A DNA stretch of 64,000 nucleotides, taken from Streptomyces sp. NBC_01231 (GTDB taxonomy: Bacteria; Actinomycetota; Actinomycetes; Streptomycetales; Streptomycetaceae). The notes beneath the pieces were generated by a model. That model had not been told where the DNA came from, made no database searches, and saw nothing but the letters and a program-made list of their open reading frames with translations. Position 1 is the first letter of the stretch. Every line of letters starts with the position of its first letter. A program made the translations under genes and the position numbers. Location: positions 2,790,001 to 2,854,000 of the forward strand of contig CP108521.1 in the NCBI GenBank assembly GCA_035999765.1, read 5' to 3'. Positions 54,040 through 62,391 of this stretch are shown here, piece by piece.

Positions 54040-54114
54040 GACGGTCACCCTAAGTCGGAGTGCCGACGGACCCCGATCGGGCCGGAGTGGGACGGCTGAG
54101 CGAGGATGGCGCTC

Positions 54115-55011
54115 ATGACAGGTTCGCGAATCGCGGTGGCCGGTGCGTCCGGTCTGATCGGCGGCGCTCTGGTGCGGTCCCTGACCGCGGACGGGCACGA
54201 GGTGGTGCGTCTGGTCCGCCGGGCGCCCCGGACGCGGGACGAGGTCCGGTGGGACCCCGCGGGGAAGTACGTCGACCCGGCCGGGCTCGCCGGGTGTGAC
54301 GCCGTGGTCAACCTGGCCGGGGCGGGTGTGGGCTCGCGCCGCTGGACGGACGCGTACAAGGCGAAGATCCGGGACAGCAGGGTGCTGGGCACGGCCGCCC
54401 TCGCCGAGGCGGTCGCCTCCCTGGACGAGCCGCCGCGGGTCTTCGTGAACGGCAGCGCGATGGGCATCTACGGCGAGACCGGTGACCGGCCCGTCGACGA
54501 GGACGCGCCGCCCGGGGAGGGTTTCCTGCCCGAACTGTGCGTGGAGTGGGAGGGCGCCACGGCACCGGCCCAGGAGGCGGGCGTACGGACCGTGTTCACT
54601 CGAACGGGTCTGGTGGTGGCCCGGCAGGGCGGGGCCTGGGGGCGGCTGTTCCCGCTGTTCCGTGCGGGGCTCGGCGGGCGGATGGGCGACGGGCGGCAGT
54701 ACTGGTCGTTCGTCTCGCTGCACGACGAGGTCGCGGCGATCCGGCATCTCATCGACACCGACGGCCTGTCGGGGCCGTTCAACATCACCGCTCCGCGGCC
54801 GCTGACGAACGGTGAGATCACCGCGGCGATGGGGCGGGTGCTGCGCCGGCCGACCCTGTTCACGGTGCCCGCGCCGGTGCTGCGGATCGCGCTCGGGGAG
54901 ATGGCCGGGGACGTCCTGGGCAGCCAACGGGTGTTGCCGATGCGGCTGTTGGAGTCGGGGTTCACCTTCGCGTTCCCGGAGATCGAGGAGGCGATCAGGG
55001 CGGCCCTGTGA
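54115..55011 (+). CDS. TIGR01777-family epimerase-like protein
   Basis: A 298-residue SDR-type protein. The nucleotide loop is IAVAGASGLIGGALVRSL, then VVNLAGAGVGSRRWTDAYKAKIRDSR, which together with FVNGSAMGIYGETGD (active Tyr in YG) marks the TIGR01777 (YfcH/SulA) group of NAD(P)-dependent epimerases of unknown substrate. The C-terminal domain GRVLRRPTLFTVPAPVLRIALGEMAGDVLGSQRV is a DUF1731 end. I chose the ATG at 54115 because GAGG lies 9 bases upstream; the ATG at 54106 leaves no room. Confidence 0.93.
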   Translation: MTGSRIAVAGASGLIGGALVRSLTADGHEVVRLVRRAPRTRDEVRWDPAGKYVDPAGLAGCDAVVNLAGAGVGSRRWTDAYKAKIRDSRVLGTAALAEAVASLDEPPRVFVNGSAMGIYGETGDRPVDEDAPPGEGFLPELCVEWEGATAPAQEAGVRTVFTRTGLVVARQGGAWGRLFPLFRAGLGGRMGDGRQYWSFVSLHDEVAAIRHLIDTDGLSGPFNITAPRPLTNGEITAAMGRVLRRPTLFTVPAPVLRIALGEMAGDVLGSQRVLPMRLLESGFTFAFPEIEEAIRAAL

Positions 55012-55169
55012 CATCTGCGATCGAATGCGACCGTCGTGCGACCGTGCCCTGTCGATGCGCGACTGTCCCCGACCGATCACGGCCCTACCCTCGACCCGAA
55101 CTCGGGTATCCCTGAAGCCAGTTGGAGGCACGACGTCTCCACCGGCCGCGCAACCTCGAGGAGGGGCAC

Positions 55170-56681
55170 GTGCTTGAGCCCGCGTACCAGGTGGACGTCG
55201 TGATCGTGGGGGCCGGCGTCGCCGGGCTCTCCGCGGCGCATCGACTGACCAGCGCCGGAGTGACGACCGCGGTGCTGGAGGCCGCCCCATGGGTCGGCGG
55301 CCGCATGTCGACGGAGAAGGTCGACGGCTTCCGGCTCGACCGCGTCGGACAACTGCTGTCCACGGCGTATCCCGACCTACGACGGACGCCAGGGCTGGAC
55401 GCCCTGGTTCTGCGCCCGTTCGCCCCGGGTGTCCTGCTGCACAGCGACGGACGCCACCACCGGGCGGCCGCCCTTGCTCACCCTGGGGGCGCAAGGGGCG
55501 CACTCCATACGGTGCGCGCCCTGGCAAGCGCCCCCAGGCCGTCCGTGGCGCCGAAGGGACGGGTACTGCCGCGGCAGGCCTCCGCGTCCAGGGACTGGGG
55601 TGATCCGGCGCCGGCCGCCGCGCCGCGGGGCCGGGGGCTTCCTCGGCCGGGCGCCCCGTCGAGGGGCCGGGCGGGTTCTCGGCCCGTCGGCGCTCCCGGC
55701 GCCGTCCGCAACGCCCCCCGCGGCACGTCCCCGCTCGGCACCGCCGTCGACCAGGCCCGGCTCGGCGCCGCGCTCACCCGGATCGGGGGGCTGCCGGTCG
55801 AACGGCTGCTGGGCCGGCCCGAGTTGCCCGCCGGACAGGCCCTCGCGGAACGCGGGGTGCCCGCCCGCACGATCGACGGCTTCCTGCGCCCGCTGCTCGC
55901 CGCCCTGCTGTGCGACCCGGAGCTGACCACGTCCAGCCGGTGCGCGGACCTCGCGCTGCGGGCCTTCGCCCGGGGGCGCCTGTGCGTGCCGGAGGGCGGT
56001 GCCGAGGCGCTGCCGGAGCTGCTCTCGCGGACGCTGCCCGCGGGCACCGTGCGGACCGGCGTCCGGGTCACCTCGGTCTCCACGACCTCGGTGAGGACCG
56101 CCGAACACGGTGAGATCCGCTGCCGGGCGGTGCTCCTGGCGACCGACGCGCGGGCCGCGGCCGAGCTGCTGCCCGGCCTGCGGGTGCCGGAGTTCCACCC
56201 GGTGACGGTGGTGCACCACTCGGCGGACGAGCCGCCGGCCACGGGTGCGTCCCTGCTGCTCGACGCGGACCGGGGCGGCCCGGTCGCGCACACGGCGGTG
56301 GTCAGCCGGGTCGACCCGTCGCGCGCTCCGGCAGGCAGCACCCTCGTCTCCTCGACGGTCCTGGGACAGCCCCCGGCCGACCTCGACGCCGCCGTACGCA
56401 CGCATCTGGCACGCCTGTACCGCACCTCCACCCGGCGCTGGGAGACGCTCGCCGTCCACCACACCGCCGAGGCGGTGCCCGCCATGCGGCCGCCGCACGA
56501 CCTGCGTCGTCCGGTACGGCTGCTGGCGGGCCTGTACGTGTGCGGGGACCACCGGGACACCAGCACGGTCCAGGGCGCGCTGCACTCGGCCCACCGGGCG
56601 GCGGCGGCGATCCTGGCGGATCTCGGGTCGACCGGTTCGCTGCACAGGGCCGACCCGCTGCCGATCGCCCGAGCCGCGTAG
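55170..56681 (+). CDS. FAD-dependent amine oxidase-like oxidoreductase with low-complexity insert
   Basis: A 503-residue flavoprotein. The FAD motif is VVIVGAGVAGLSAAHRLTSAG, followed by VLEAAPWVGGRMST and the second FAD segment LLAGLYVCGDHRDTSTVQGALHSA near the C-terminus. It belongs to the protoporphyrinogen/amine-oxidase superfamily. A stretch of about 85 residues (about 105-190) rich in Arg, Pro, Gly and Ala has no counterpart in the fold and is likely a later insertion kept in frame. The GTG at 55170 has GAGGAGGGG upstream. Its stop lies 7 bp from that of the opposite regulator gene. Substrate is unknown. Confidence 0.88.
   Translation: MLEPAYQVDVVIVGAGVAGLSAAHRLTSAGVTTAVLEAAPWVGGRMSTEKVDGFRLDRVGQLLSTAYPDLRRTPGLDALVLRPFAPGVLLHSDGRHHRAAALAHPGGARGALHTVRALASAPRPSVAPKGRVLPRQASASRDWGDPAPAAAPRGRGLPRPGAPSRGRAGSRPVGAPGAVRNAPRGTSPLGTAVDQARLGAALTRIGGLPVERLLGRPELPAGQALAERGVPARTIDGFLRPLLAALLCDPELTTSSRCADLALRAFARGRLCVPEGGAEALPELLSRTLPAGTVRTGVRVTSVSTTSVRTAEHGEIRCRAVLLATDARAAAELLPGLRVPEFHPVTVVHHSADEPPATGASLLLDADRGGPVAHTAVVSRVDPSRAPAGSTLVSSTVLGQPPADLDAAVRTHLARLYRTSTRRWETLAVHHTAEAVPAMRPPHDLRRPVRLLAGLYVCGDHRDTSTVQGALHSAHRAAAAILADLGSTGSLHRADPLPIARAA
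55480..55720. repeat. GC-rich low-complexity insertion inside the oxidoreductase gene
   Basis: The segment has inverted GGGGGCGC / GCGCCCCC pairs, CGCCGAAGGGACGGGTACTG and CGCCGCGGGGCCGGGGG stretches that resemble the dispersed small GCGCCCC-type repeats of streptomycete intergenic DNA. Its translation is Arg/Pro/Gly/Ala-rich and lacks the pattern of the flanking enzyme. Confidence 0.55.
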
Positions 56682-56688
56682 AAGGAGC

Positions 56689-58125
56689 TCAGCCCAGCGC
56701 CGCCACCTTGTCCCGGTACCCCCTCACCGGTGCCGCGTCCTTGTAGGGCTCCAGCCTCCGCTCGAAGTCCCGTACGTACTCGATCGCCCGGACCGAGCGC
56801 ATCTCGACCGCCGCGCCGGCCGCCTCGGCGCCGAGGGCGCAGGCCTGGTCGAGTTCACCGAGGCCGAGGCGGGCGGAGGCCAGGACGACCCGGCTGAAGA
56901 GGCGGCTGCGGGCGTAGGTGGGGGCGCGCAGTTGCAGGGAGCGTTCCGCGTGCTGGGCGGCCGCGCGGAACTGCTGGAGGTCCCGGTGGCAGTGCCCGAA
57001 CTCGTCGGAGAGCTGCGCCTCGTCGAAGAACCGCGCCCAGTGCGGGACCTCGTCGGCGGGCCGGGCCGCCTCCAGCGCGCGTTCGGCCCGCACCAGGGAG
57101 GCGGTACAGGACCGCACCTCGCCCAGGACACCATGTGCGCGTGCCTCGACGGCGTGCAGCAGCGCCTGCACGAGTGGCGGGGCGTTGGTCCCCACGCCCT
57201 GCTGCGCCACCCGGGCGAGCTGCACCGCCTCCCGCCCGTGCCCGAGGTACACGGCCTGCCTGCTCATCGTGACCAGCACATAGGAGCCGTACGCCCGGTC
57301 CCCGGCCGCCTGCGCGAGCCGCAGCGCCTGCACGAAGTAGCGCTGGGCGAGACCGTGCGCCGCGATGTCGTACGACGTCCAGCCCGCGAGCCTGGTCAGG
57401 TCGGCGGCCGCGGCGAACAGCCGGCGGCCGGTCTGCTCGCCGTAGGTGCCGCGCAGCATCGGCTCGCACTCGTGCTCCAGGTAACGCACGAGGGCCTGCC
57501 GGGCGTGGCCGCCGCCGTACATGTCGTCGAGGGAACGGAACAGCTCGCCCACCGAGCGGAGGGCGGAGATGTCGCCGCCGGTGACCTTGTGGCCGGGGCC
57601 GCGCTCGGCATGGCCGCGCTGGCGCGGGACGGCCGGGCGGCCCTGCGGGGCCACCCTGAGGGGCATCTCGCCACGGGTCACCCGGTCGTCGGGGCGGCCG
57701 ATCAACCAGTCCCGGCTCGGCACCACCAGCCCCGCAGGGGTGAACGCGATCTTGCGGAGCTCGGCGTGACTGCCGGAGTCCTTGCGCCACAGCCCGCTCA
57801 CGATGTCGACGGCCTCCTCCGGGGAGGCCGCGAATTCGAGGCCCGCGTAGACCGGTGCACAGGCGTCCAGCCCGAGGTCCTGGGCGGAGAGCCTGCGGCC
57901 GAGGCGACGGGTGAAGACCTCGGCGATCAGGGCGGGGGTGGTGCCGCGGGGCTGCTGCCCGCGCAGCCACCGGGTCACGGATGTCTTGTCGTATCTGAGG
58001 TCCAGCCCGTGTTCGAGACCGAGCTGGTCCACTCGCCGGGCGAGACCCGCGTTGGAGAACCCCGCTTCTGCGATGAGCGCGGCGAGCTGGCGGTTGGGAG
58101 TGCGCTGCGCGGGTCGTTCCGTCAT
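56689..58125 (-). CDS. NsdA-like TPR transcriptional regulator
   Basis: A 478-residue protein. The N-terminus (QLAALIAEAGFSNAGLARRVDQL, then TSVTRWLRGQQPRG) is an XRE-type helix-turn-helix as in NsdA. The C-terminal two-thirds are helical TPR-like repeats (GRRLFAAAADLTRLAGWTSYD, AERSLQLRAPTYARSRLFSRVVLASARLGLGELDQA). In S. coelicolor NsdA represses differentiation and antibiotic production; this is a paralogue, so function is only by analogy. The 254-bp gap to lipB holds a CACAC/GTGTG inverted pair but no clear operator. Confidence 0.85.
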   Translation of the reverse strand: MTERPAQRTPNRQLAALIAEAGFSNAGLARRVDQLGLEHGLDLRYDKTSVTRWLRGQQPRGTTPALIAEVFTRRLGRRLSAQDLGLDACAPVYAGLEFAASPEEAVDIVSGLWRKDSGSHAELRKIAFTPAGLVVPSRDWLIGRPDDRVTRGEMPLRVAPQGRPAVPRQRGHAERGPGHKVTGGDISALRSVGELFRSLDDMYGGGHARQALVRYLEHECEPMLRGTYGEQTGRRLFAAAADLTRLAGWTSYDIAAHGLAQRYFVQALRLAQAAGDRAYGSYVLVTMSRQAVYLGHGREAVQLARVAQQGVGTNAPPLVQALLHAVEARAHGVLGEVRSCTASLVRAERALEAARPADEVPHWARFFDEAQLSDEFGHCHRDLQQFRAAAQHAERSLQLRAPTYARSRLFSRVVLASARLGLGELDQACALGAEAAGAAVEMRSVRAIEYVRDFERRLEPYKDAAPVRGYRDKVAALG

Positions 58126-58379
58126 CTGCGGTGCGGTCTCCTGCCTTCGGGCCTCGCGGCGGCCGCTGCGGTGCCTGCGTTGCCCGGATTGCCTGTGAGC
58201 AGCCCTTATGGCCTCTGCGAACGGCGCGAATGTAGCGGAGAGTGAGGAGTAGATCGCACACTTCGATGTTCGTTCATCCGATCGTGTGAGGATTGGCCGT
58301 CGGGCTGACGTCCGGTGGCCGGTCGTACAGTGGCGTAGGCACGCTTCGTGCCTTACGACCTTCTAGGGAGGCGCTTGTC

Positions 58380-59186
58380 GTGAGTGGGTTGCGGTTCGTC
58401 CGCATGGGGTTCGGTGCGGACCTGGTCGACTACCAGGAGGCGTGGGACGAGCAGCGCCGGGTGCATGCCGCCCGATTCGCCGACGAGGTCCCCGACACCG
58501 TGCTGCTCCTCGAACACCCGCCGGTCTACACCGCCGGCCGGCGCACGGCGGACAACGAACGACCGCTCGACGGCACCCCGGTGGTCGACGTCGACCGCGG
58601 CGGCAAGATCACCTGGCACGGCCCGGGCCAGCTGATCGGCTACCCGATCCAGAAGCTCCCGCGTCCGGTCGACGTGGTCGCACACGTACGACGTCTCGAA
58701 GAGGCCCTGATCCGTACGTGCGCGGAGTTCGGCCTGGAGACCACCCGCGTCGAGGGCCGCAGCGGGGTGTGGCTGCTCGGCGAAGCCCGACAAGCGGCAG
58801 CGCAGGGCCCGCAGCTCGGCGGACTGTCCCTGGACTTCGACCCGCGTCTGCACGACGAGGAGTTCGACCCCCGCATGAACGGCCCCGAGTACGCCCCGTC
58901 CAACGCGGGCCAGCGCCGCGAGGACCGCAAGATCGCGGCGATCGGCATCCGCGTGGCCAAGGGCGTCACGATGCACGGCTTCTCGTTCAACGTGAACCCG
59001 GACAACAAGTGGTTCGACAAGATCATCCCGTGCGGCATCCGCGACGCGGGCGTCGCCTCCCTCGCGGACGAGCTCGGCCGGAACGTGACGATCGACGAGG
59101 TGCTGCCCGTCGTCGAGCGGCATCTGAAGGACGTACTCGAGAACGCGGAACTGAAGCCGCGGGAGATCGAGAAGGCGACCGCCTGA
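58380..59186 (+). CDS. lipB: Octanoyl-ACP:protein N-octanoyltransferase
   Basis: A 268-residue enzyme that moves octanoate from ACP to the lipoyl domains of E2 proteins such as SucB. Key motifs are [35 protein letters not shown] (RGG-type substrate site), [22 protein letters not shown] (catalytic Lys region) and [16 protein letters not shown], with the acyl-enzyme Cys. An insertion of some 40 residues ([20 protein letters not shown]) before KIAAIG is a streptomycete feature. The GTG at 58380 has GGGAGG 8 bases upstream. lipA follows after 133 bp. Confidence 0.96.
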   Translation: MSGLRFVRMGFGADLVDYQEAWDEQRRVHAARFADEVPDTVLLLEHPPVYTAGRRTADNERPLDGTPVVDVDRGGKITWHGPGQLIGYPIQKLPRPVDVVAHVRRLEEALIRTCAEFGLETTRVEGRSGVWLLGEARQAAAQGPQLGGLSLDFDPRLHDEEFDPRMNGPEYAPSNAGQRREDRKIAAIGIRVAKGVTMHGFSFNVNPDNKWFDKIIPCGIRDAGVASLADELGRNVTIDEVLPVVERHLKDVLENAELKPREIEKATA

Positions 59187-59319
59187 GCCCGGGAATGGGC
59201 CCCGCAGTCCGGCCCCAGTCCTGGGGGCGGCCTCACGTGTAGGGCACAACAAGCACGGGCGTACGCTGGTGTACGCCGAAGAATCGAAGATTACTCAGAG
59301 CAATCAGCAGGGAGCCGAT

Positions 59320-60309
59320 GTGTCCGCAGTCGCACCCGACGGACGCAAGATGCTGCGCCTGGAGGTCAGGAACGCCCAGACCCCCATCGAGCGCAAGCCC
59401 GAGTGGATCAAGACCCGGGCGAAAATGGGTCCCGAGTACACCAAGATGCAGAACCTCGTGAAGAGCGAAGGCCTGCACACCGTCTGCCAGGAAGCCGGCT
59501 GTCCCAACATCTACGAGTGCTGGGAGGACCGCGAGGCGACCTTCCTCATCGGCGGCGACCAGTGCACGCGGCGCTGCGACTTCTGCCAGATCGACACCGG
59601 CAAGCCCGAGGCCCTCGACCGCGACGAGCCCCGACGGGTGGGCGAGTCCGTGGTCACCATGGACCTGAACTACGCCACCATCACCGGTGTCGCGCGCGAC
59701 GACCTGGAGGACGGCGGCGCCTGGCTCTACGCCGAGACCGTGCGTCAGATCCACCAGCAGACGGCGGACCGCGAGACCGGCCGCACCAAGGTCGAGCTCC
59801 TCGCCCCCGACTTCAACGCCGTCCCGGAGCTGCTCCAGGAGGTCTTCGCCTCCCGGCCCGAGGTCTTCGCGCACAACGTCGAGACGGTCCCCCGGATCTT
59901 CAAGCGCATCCGCCCCGGCTTCCGCTACGAGCGCTCGCTGAAGGTCATCACCGAGGCCCGCGACTACGGCCTGGTCACCAAGTCGAACCTGATCCTCGGC
60001 ATGGGCGAGACCCGCGAGGAGGTCAGCGAGGCGCTCCAGCAGCTGCACGACGCCGGCTGCGAGCTGGTCACCATCACGCAGTACCTGCGTCCGAGCGTGC
60101 GCCACCACCCCGTGGAGCGCTGGGTCAAGCCGCACGAGTTCGTGGAGCTGAAGGAGGAGGCCGAGCAGATCGGCTTCTCCGGCGTGATGTCCGGCCCGCT
60201 GGTCCGGTCCTCGTACCGCGCCGGGCGGCTCTACCAGATGGCCGTCGAGCAGCGTCAGTCGGCCGCTCCGCAGCGAGGGGCCTCCTACGCCGCCTCGCAG
60301 GCCGTGTGA
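59320..60309 (+). CDS. lipA: Lipoyl synthase
   Basis: A 329-residue radical-SAM enzyme that inserts two sulfur atoms into protein-bound octanoyl groups. The radical SAM cluster motif is CTRRCDFC (CxxxCxxC); the auxiliary sacrificial cluster motif is [13 protein letters not shown] conserved C-terminal RSSYRAG supplies the Ser ligand of the auxiliary cluster. With lipB upstream it activates SucB. The GTG at 59320 with GGGAG 6 bases upstream is a better start than the ATG at 59269. The C-terminal tail after RSSYRAG is Ala/Ser/Gln-rich. Confidence 0.97.
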   Translation: MSAVAPDGRKMLRLEVRNAQTPIERKPEWIKTRAKMGPEYTKMQNLVKSEGLHTVCQEAGCPNIYECWEDREATFLIGGDQCTRRCDFCQIDTGKPEALDRDEPRRVGESVVTMDLNYATITGVARDDLEDGGAWLYAETVRQIHQQTADRETGRTKVELLAPDFNAVPELLQEVFASRPEVFAHNVETVPRIFKRIRPGFRYERSLKVITEARDYGLVTKSNLILGMGETREEVSEALQQLHDAGCELVTITQYLRPSVRHHPVERWVKPHEFVELKEEAEQIGFSGVMSGPLVRSSYRAGRLYQMAVEQRQSAAPQRGASYAASQAV

Positions 60310-60405
60310 CCTGCACGACAAACCGACGCCCACCCCTGCCCGGCAGCGGGTGAGGCAAGCGTGTGAATTCGCGCACAAGTAGCTACCGGCCAGTAACGGC
60401 CGATT

Positions 60406-60458
60406 CGACGCGGTCCTGACCGTTCTCGCAGATGAGGACGCCCATCAGGACCGCGTCG
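60406..60458. terminator. Long hairpin after lipA
   Basis: CGACGCGGTCCTGA and TCAGGACCGCGTCG form a perfect 14-bp stem around a 25-nt loop, about 97 bp past the lipA stop. It may terminate lipA transcription; the large loop is unusual for that. Confidence 0.7.
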
Positions 60459-60486
60459 GCTTGCGAGGTCCGCGCATCAAGGTTTC

Positions 60487-60527
60487 ATTGGTGTTTGACC
60501 GGCTGGTCATGCCCTGGTAACACCAAT
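60487..60527 (+). promoter_or_regulatory. Candidate promoter within an inverted repeat
   Basis: ATTGGTGTT and AACACCAAT face each other across 23 bp. A TTGACC -35-like box (60494-60499) and a TAACAC -10-like box (60518-60523) with an 18-bp spacer lie within. The start of the 66-residue gene is at 60592. Binding of a regulator to the arms would cover the promoter. Confidence 0.5.
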
Positions 60528-60591
60528 CAGTGACCCTGTCTTTACACCACGTGCACCCGTACCCGAAGCGGTATCAAGGGGGACCTCCATC

Positions 60592-60792
60592 ATGCAGGCC
60601 GCGCCCGTTCGCGCCACAGCGATTCCTTCGTTCACCGACGCGCTCCGCGTCGTCGAATCCCTGCTCATGAGCAGCGGCCAGCGCACCGCTCGCCGCAACG
60701 CCTGGACATCCGTGCTGGAGGACCGCCGCCGCGCCAAGGACAGGGTCGAGGCGCAGCGTGTCCTGGAGCAGACCTTCGCCGTCCGCCCCTGA
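60592..60792 (+). CDS. Small conserved hypothetical protein
   Basis: A 66-residue basic protein, MQAAPVRATAIPSFTDALRV at the start and helical with many Arg in the second half (ARRNAWTSVLEDRRRAKDRVE). No domain is recognised. AAGGGGG lies 9 bases before the ATG. Codon use is typical and a candidate promoter lies upstream. Similar short proteins are, to my memory, conserved at this place in streptomycetes; the role is unknown. Confidence 0.75.
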   Translation: MQAAPVRATAIPSFTDALRVVESLLMSSGQRTARRNAWTSVLEDRRRAKDRVEAQRVLEQTFAVRP

Positions 60793-60862
60793 CACACCCC
60801 TTCCGCCGCCCCCGCGGGCACTGCCGTCGTCGGCGCTTGTGGGGCCACGTAGACTTCGTGCC

Positions 60863-61564
60863 ATGGCGAGGAAGGACACGGCAGCGAACGCTGCGGACCC
60901 CGGGCGACTCAAGCAGATCGCTCTGACCTACAAGATGACTCGCAAGGCCGACAAGAAGATCGGTCTTGTACTCGCGGCTGTCGGAATCGTCACCTTCGGT
61001 GTCTTCCTCGCGATCGGTTTCTTGATCGGTCACCCCGTATATCTCGGCATCCTGGGCCTCCTGCTCGCCTTCCTCGCGTCGGCGATCGTGTTCGGGCGCA
61101 GGGCCGAGAGGGCAGCCTTCGGGCAGATGGAGGGACAGCCGGGCGCCGCGGCGGCCGTACTGGACAACGTCGGCCGGGGCTGGTCGACGACCCCCGCGGT
61201 CGCGATGAACCGCAGTCAGGACGTGGTGCACCGGGCGGTCGGCAAGGCCGGCATCGTACTGGTCGCCGAGGGCAACCCGAACCGGGTGAAGAGCCTCCTG
61301 GCCGCCGAGAAGAAGAAGATGAACCGCATCGTGGCCGATGTGCCGGTGCACGACCTGATCGTCGGCACGGGTGACGGCCAGGTCGACCTGAAGAAGCTGC
61401 GCACGACGATGCTGAAGCTTCCGCGCGTGCTCACCGGTCCCCAGGTCACCGCGACCAACGACCGGCTGCGGGCGCTGGGCGACCTGATGAGCAACATGCC
61501 GCTGCCGAAGGGGCCGATGCCGAAGGGCATGAAGCTCCCGAAGGGCGGGCCCAAGGCCCGCTGA
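60863..61564 (+). CDS. DUF4191 membrane protein
   Basis: A 233-residue protein with two adjacent helices near residues 33-78 ([24 protein letters not shown] and [18 protein letters not shown]), then a soluble cytosolic domain ([37 protein letters not shown]). The C-terminus is Lys/Pro/Gly-rich ([17 protein letters not shown]). This is the DUF4191 family of actinobacteria, role unknown. The ATG at 60863 has a TAGACT -10-like box 7 bases upstream, so the mRNA may be leaderless; extra codons to 60758 are Pro-rich noise. Confidence 0.88.
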   Translation: MARKDTAANAADPGRLKQIALTYKMTRKADKKIGLVLAAVGIVTFGVFLAIGFLIGHPVYLGILGLLLAFLASAIVFGRRAERAAFGQMEGQPGAAAAVLDNVGRGWSTTPAVAMNRSQDVVHRAVGKAGIVLVAEGNPNRVKSLLAAEKKKMNRIVADVPVHDLIVGTGDGQVDLKKLRTTMLKLPRVLTGPQVTATNDRLRALGDLMSNMPLPKGPMPKGMKLPKGGPKAR

Positions 61565-61580
61565 CTGCCTCCCACGTCAG

Positions 61581-61617
61581 AAAGGGGGCGCCCGGATCAC
61601 TCCGGGCGCCCCCTTTG
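61581..61617. terminator. Terminator after the DUF4191 gene
   Basis: AAAGGGGGCGCCCGGA / TCCGGGCGCCCCCTTT with loop TCAC is a near-perfect stem that ends in T residues on both strands and can also serve the convergent RDD gene. Confidence 0.93.
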
Positions 61618-61636
61618 TCGTTCTACTCGACCGTCC

Positions 61637-61688
61637 TTCTTGGTCGCTCTTCTTGGTCGCTCTTCTTGGTCGTCCTTCTTGCCCGTCC
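61637..61688. repeat. Four 13-bp tandem repeats
   Basis: Units TTCTTGGTCGCTC, TTCTTGGTCGCTC, TTCTTGGTCGTCC and TTCTTGCCCGTCC follow each other without gaps between the terminator and the RDD gene stop. The first two are identical; the others differ by a few bases. Confidence 0.9.
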
Positions 61689-61725
61689 TCCGTCGTGCGA
61701 GGAGTACGGCTGTCGGATACGACGG

Positions 61726-62193
61726 TCAGATCCGTACCTCGACCGTGCGGGCCAGCCGGTCGTGCAGGCCGCGGCCGTCGCGGTCCCAGATCAGGGCGGG
61801 GACGGCCAGGCACAGCAGGGCCGTGCGGAGCAGCCCACGCCAGGGGTTGACCCTGCCGGTGTCCTGGGCGACCACCCGTACGCCGAAGAGGCGCTTGCCC
61901 GGGGTGAAGCCGACGGTACCGATCGTGAGGGCGCCCATCACGAAGAAGACCAGCAGCGCCCAGTTGGAGGTCGTCTGGTCATAGCTCTGAGTGATCAACT
62001 GGGATGCAATCAGGACGCTCATCGCCCAGTCCACCGCCAGCGCCCCGAGACGCCGCCCCGGGCGGGCGATCGACCCCGGCCCCTCCTCCGGCAGTCCGAG
62101 GTCCTCGCCCCGGTATCCGAAGGCGACACCGGCCTGCTCGGCGGTCGCGCGGGGCCCCGAGAGCCACGACCCGATTGCTTCCCTCTTGTCCAC
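61726..62193 (-). CDS. RDD family membrane protein
   Basis: A 155-residue protein with the family form: an N-terminal soluble part (residues 1-45), Arg-Pro-Gly-Arg-Arg at the start of the RDD domain ([25 protein letters not shown]), a second helix ([32 protein letters not shown], with conserved [13 protein letters not shown]) and the C-terminal [17 protein letters not shown] proteins are small membrane proteins, some linked to ion exchange. The start ATG at 62193 is 66 bp from the GlnR box of glnA on the other strand. Confidence 0.92.
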   Translation of the reverse strand: MDKREAIGSWLSGPRATAEQAGVAFGYRGEDLGLPEEGPGSIARPGRRLGALAVDWAMSVLIASQLITQSYDQTTSNWALLVFFVMGALTIGTVGFTPGKRLFGVRVVAQDTGRVNPWRGLLRTALLCLAVPALIWDRDGRGLHDRLARTVEVRI

Positions 62194-62257
62194 GCGTACA
62201 CCGTACTGCGCCCGTTTCGCGATACGGACAGGTGGGGTTGGAGTGGGCCGTGTCCGG

Positions 62258-62295
62258 TTAACTTGTGCGAAACAAATGGGTCACGCCCGAGAAAC
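62258..62295 (+). promoter_or_regulatory. Double GlnR-binding site upstream of glnA
   Basis: The sequence reads TTAAC-n6-GAAAC-n6-GTCAC-n6-GAAAC (62258-62262, 62269-62273, 62280-62284, 62291-62295), which matches the a-b-a-b GlnR box of Streptomyces (gTnAC-n6-GaAAC, twice). GlnR is an OmpR-type activator of nitrogen genes. A -10-like TAGGGT lies at 62306-62311, so the site overlaps the -35 region. The glnA start is 97 bp downstream. Confidence 0.93.
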
Positions 62296-62391
62296 CACCC
62301 GTCCCTAGGGTCGACGACAGCGTGTGCCACCGCACTGGCCGCACGAACGAACTACCACCCCGGCTCGACCGTCGGGAGTAGGAGGAGCTGG

